Part shown: positions 7,107 to 8,214 of the stretch, piece by piece
How positions within the stretch are numbered: position 1 is the first letter of the stretch
How the letters are laid out: the number at the start of each line of letters is the position of its first letter
Origin: Anaerolineae bacterium
Lineage (GTDB): Bacteria; Chloroflexota; Anaerolineae; SpSt-313
Direction of reading: 5' to 3'
NCBI GenBank assembly: GCA_023511475.1
Contig: JAIMBM010000111.1
Location: 1 to 8,214, forward strand
Length of the DNA stretch: 8,214 bases
The notes under the pieces: model-generated
What the model was told of the DNA's origin: nothing
What the model saw: the letters and a program-made list of their open reading frames with translations, nothing else
Databases searched by the model: none
Position numbers and translations under genes: made by a program

Positions 7107-7691
7107 CTAGTGGAAGTCGATGACGGAGTCGATGAAGGATGGCGTCGTGTTCTGGATGATCAGCACTCCGCCGCGAGGGGGCTTGACCTCTATGGCGAAG
7201 GCTGTGTCGGGTCCGAGGTTGACGCCCGTGAGGTCGACATCGATCCGCGCCAGCTCGCCGTCCTCCAGGATGTCGTCATCATCGCGTCGGACCGGCCAGG
7301 AGACGGTCCAGTCGAGCGGGGAGACGTACTGCGACCCGTCGCGGTAGTCGATGACGACCTTGTTCTCGCCCGACGTGTCGGTCAGGTCGATTCCCGTTCC
7401 GCCAGCGACGTTGCCGACCGTAAAGACGAGGTGGCCGACCGCGCCAGTGCCGGCGGTGCCGACGGTGTTGGAGATGGCGAGGACGCTACCCCTCAGCTCC
7501 AGGGAAGAGCTCACCTCCTCAAGCCCCGAGAAGATGGCCTGCTTGCCCTTCTCGGTCGTCACCGTGCCGGCGGAAAGGACGGTGAACGCGAACACCGCCG
7601 CGACCACGACGAAAGCGATGAGGATGATGGCGGTCTCAAGGGCGGTGATACCGCTCTCATCCTTCAGCGCTCTGCAGAGCTTTTGGTACAT
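7107..7691 (-). CDS. arlB: Archaellin (ArlB/FlaB), filament subunit precursor
   Basis: This is a 194-residue precursor. Residues 1-14 form a short charged class III signal peptide ending KDESG, with predicted cleavage after Gly14. The mature protein (about 180 residues) starts ITALETAIILIAFVVVAAVF, a long hydrophobic helix that forms the filament core, followed by TEKGKQ and then a beta-rich outer domain. Processing would need an ArlK/PibD-type prepilin peptidase, which is not in the window. Glu at mature position +5 is a type IV pilin feature that commonly studied archaellins lack. The LETAIILIAFVVVAAVFAF style matches archaellins I associate with Chloroflexota and some deep archaeal groups, so a pilin is a less likely reading given the arl neighbours. 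The start is ATG 7691 because AAAGGAGG lies five bases upstream; the earlier ATG at 7712 would place that site inside the gene. It is first in the operon, as in archaea. Confidence 0.93.
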   Translation of the reverse strand: MYQKLCRALKDESGITALETAIILIAFVVVAAVFAFTVLSAGTVTTEKGKQAIFSGLEEVSSSLELRGSVLAISNTVGTAGTGAVGHLVFTVGNVAGGTGIDLTDTSGENKVVIDYRDGSQYVSPLDWTVSWPVRRDDDDILEDGELARIDVDLTGVNLGPDTAFAIEVKPPRGGVLIIQNTTPSFIDSVIDFH

Positions 7692-7696
7692 CTTGG

Positions 7697-7704
7697 CCTC
7701 CTTT
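7697..7704 (-). promoter_or_regulatory. Strong Shine-Dalgarno site of arlB
   Basis: The minus strand reads AAAGGAGG, five bases before ATG 7691. It is the strongest ribosome site in the window, fitting a highly made filament subunit, and it fixes the arlB start against the upstream in-frame ATG at 7712. Confidence 0.85.
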
Positions 7705-7774
7705 GGGCGCAACTACCAAGAGAGTACGATGTGGTTCTCGTCGAATCCCCAAGGCCAGGTTGTCAGCACCAGAT

Positions 7775-7788
7775 ATGACGCCCGTCAT
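7775..7788. promoter_or_regulatory. Inverted repeat ATGACG-CC-CGTCAT, possible operator
   Basis: Two perfect six-base half-sites face each other across two bases, 84 to 97 bases upstream of arlB and at the proposed 5' end of the divergent frame. Size and symmetry suit a dimeric regulator acting on one or both divergent promoters. No convincing -35/-10 pair could be placed between it and arlB (a CTGACA at 7761-7766, minus strand, has no good partner). The palindrome is visible; its function is a guess, and a 12-base palindrome can occur by chance. Confidence 0.3.
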
Positions 7789-8214
7789 CACCTCCGTCCG
7801 GCCGGTGCCGGTCAGGCATCCGGTTAGGGGCCGCTACCATTCGGTTGAGCCTGGCACGCCCAAGGCCCTCCGCAATGGCGGGCATTCGCTCGTTTCCCTC
7901 ATATATGGCGGGGTTTGGGGCGTGAATCCTTCGGAAGTGGCACGTGTGGCAGAGATGGGCCAGGAGGTGTGGGACGGGCCTGTGTTCCCAGGAGATGAGG
8001 GGAGGATGCTCGGGTCAGCTTCCTGTCGAAGTGTAATGCCGTGCTCCCAGATTCGGAAGCTGCAACGACATCTCGAGGAATCGGGGACCAGCGATCGGAG
8101 AGGCGACCCGGAACCAGACGGGGCTGCCCAAGGGATCGGCGCGGCCGAGGCCGGGCCGGACCTGAAGGGGCTGGCCGAGAGAGTCGGGGAGCTGCTGGCC
8201 GAGCGCGGCGCGGC
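7775..8214 (+). CDS. Divergent hypothetical protein, 3' end cut by window edge
   Basis: This plus-strand frame stays open from ATG 7775 to the window end (146 codons), while the other two plus frames are interrupted. Codon choice looks coding: about 70 percent of third positions are G or C in the part from 7871 on, with many G-starting codons. The product has a basic N-terminus, then a stretch KALRNGGHSLVSLIYGGVWG (about residues 30-49), NPSEVARVAEMGQEVWDG, and a charged, Glu/Gly/Ala-rich tail ending LAERVGELLAERGA that may be helical. I do not recognise a family. The start is uncertain: ATG 7775 has no clear ribosome site and sits inside a palindrome, ATG 8006 directly abuts a GGGGAGG purine run, and ATG 8036 is also in frame. 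Any link to the archaellum is unknown. In this GC-rich stretch minus-strand frames are also fairly open, so it could be non-coding. Confidence 0.45.
   Translation, partial: MTPVITSVRPVPVRHPVRGRYHSVEPGTPKALRNGGHSLVSLIYGGVWGVNPSEVARVAEMGQEVWDGPVFPGDEGRMLGSASCRSVMPCSQIRKLQRHLEESGTSDRRGDPEPDGAAQGIGAAEAGPDLKGLAERVGELLAERGA

Noticed and set aside
7107..7691. Type IV pilin rather than archaellin
   Set aside because: Glu at +5 is pilin-like, but the operon encodes ArlD/E, ArlF/G and ArlH, which pilus systems lack, and arlB is in the usual first position.
7692..7774. Sigma-70 or sigma-28 promoter for arlB
   Set aside because: CTGACA resembles a -35 box, but no acceptable -10 lies 16-18 bases downstream, and no flagellar sigma-28 consensus was found. 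A promoter must be here, but I cannot place it.
7110..7778. 222-codon plus-strand frame over arlB
   Set aside because: It is antisense to the archaellin, whose signal peptide and hydrophobic helix are unmistakable. The product is Asp/Val/Arg-rich without motifs.

Overview
The window carries one minus-strand operon encoding an archaellum (the archaeal rotary motility filament and its motor). Read in the direction of transcription, from right to left, the genes are: archaellin ArlB (7691-7107), an ArlD/E-type cytosolic protein with an N-terminal coiled coil (6890-6303), two single-pass beta-sandwich stator proteins that look like ArlG and then ArlF (6295-5819, 5814-5284), an ArlH ATPase fused to an N-terminal CheY-like receiver domain (5250-4156), the motor/export ATPase ArlI (4149-2467), the polytopic platform protein ArlJ (about 2525-1032), and an unrecognised two-segment membrane protein (1024 to beyond base 1, cut by the window edge). 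From arlDE onward the genes are packed within -59 to +33 bases of each other and must be co-transcribed and translationally coupled.

The right end (about 7775-8214) is different. It holds a plus-strand, coding-looking open frame that diverges from arlB and runs off the window. I do not recognise its product. The roughly 80 bases between it and arlB must hold the archaellin promoter and contain an inverted repeat that could be an operator.

The DNA is GC-rich, has Shine-Dalgarno-type sites, and uses GTG and probably TTG starts. The set of proteins (one merged ArlD/E protein, an archaellin beginning ITALE, a receiver-ArlH fusion, and a downstream membrane protein of a style I associate with Anaerolineae-like genomes) points to a bacterium of the Chloroflexota that acquired an archaellum from archaea. 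That assignment is inference from protein style, because no rRNA or other taxonomic marker is present. Archaella in Chloroflexota are, to my recollection, already known (Litorilinea aerophila), so the machine itself is not new.

Proposed working model: ArlB subunits are trimmed by an ArlK/PibD-type peptidase (not in this window), inserted by the ArlI-ArlJ motor, and ArlF/ArlG anchor the motor outside the membrane. ArlDE forms the cytosolic ring and receives signals, and ArlH regulates ArlI. Fusing the receiver directly to ArlH suggests that a phosphorelay could act on the motor without the CheY-CheF-ArlCDE route used by archaea. A 13-bp perfect hairpin after arlB probably sets the ratio of filament to motor mRNA. 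No tRNA, rRNA, CRISPR array or insertion sequence was seen.
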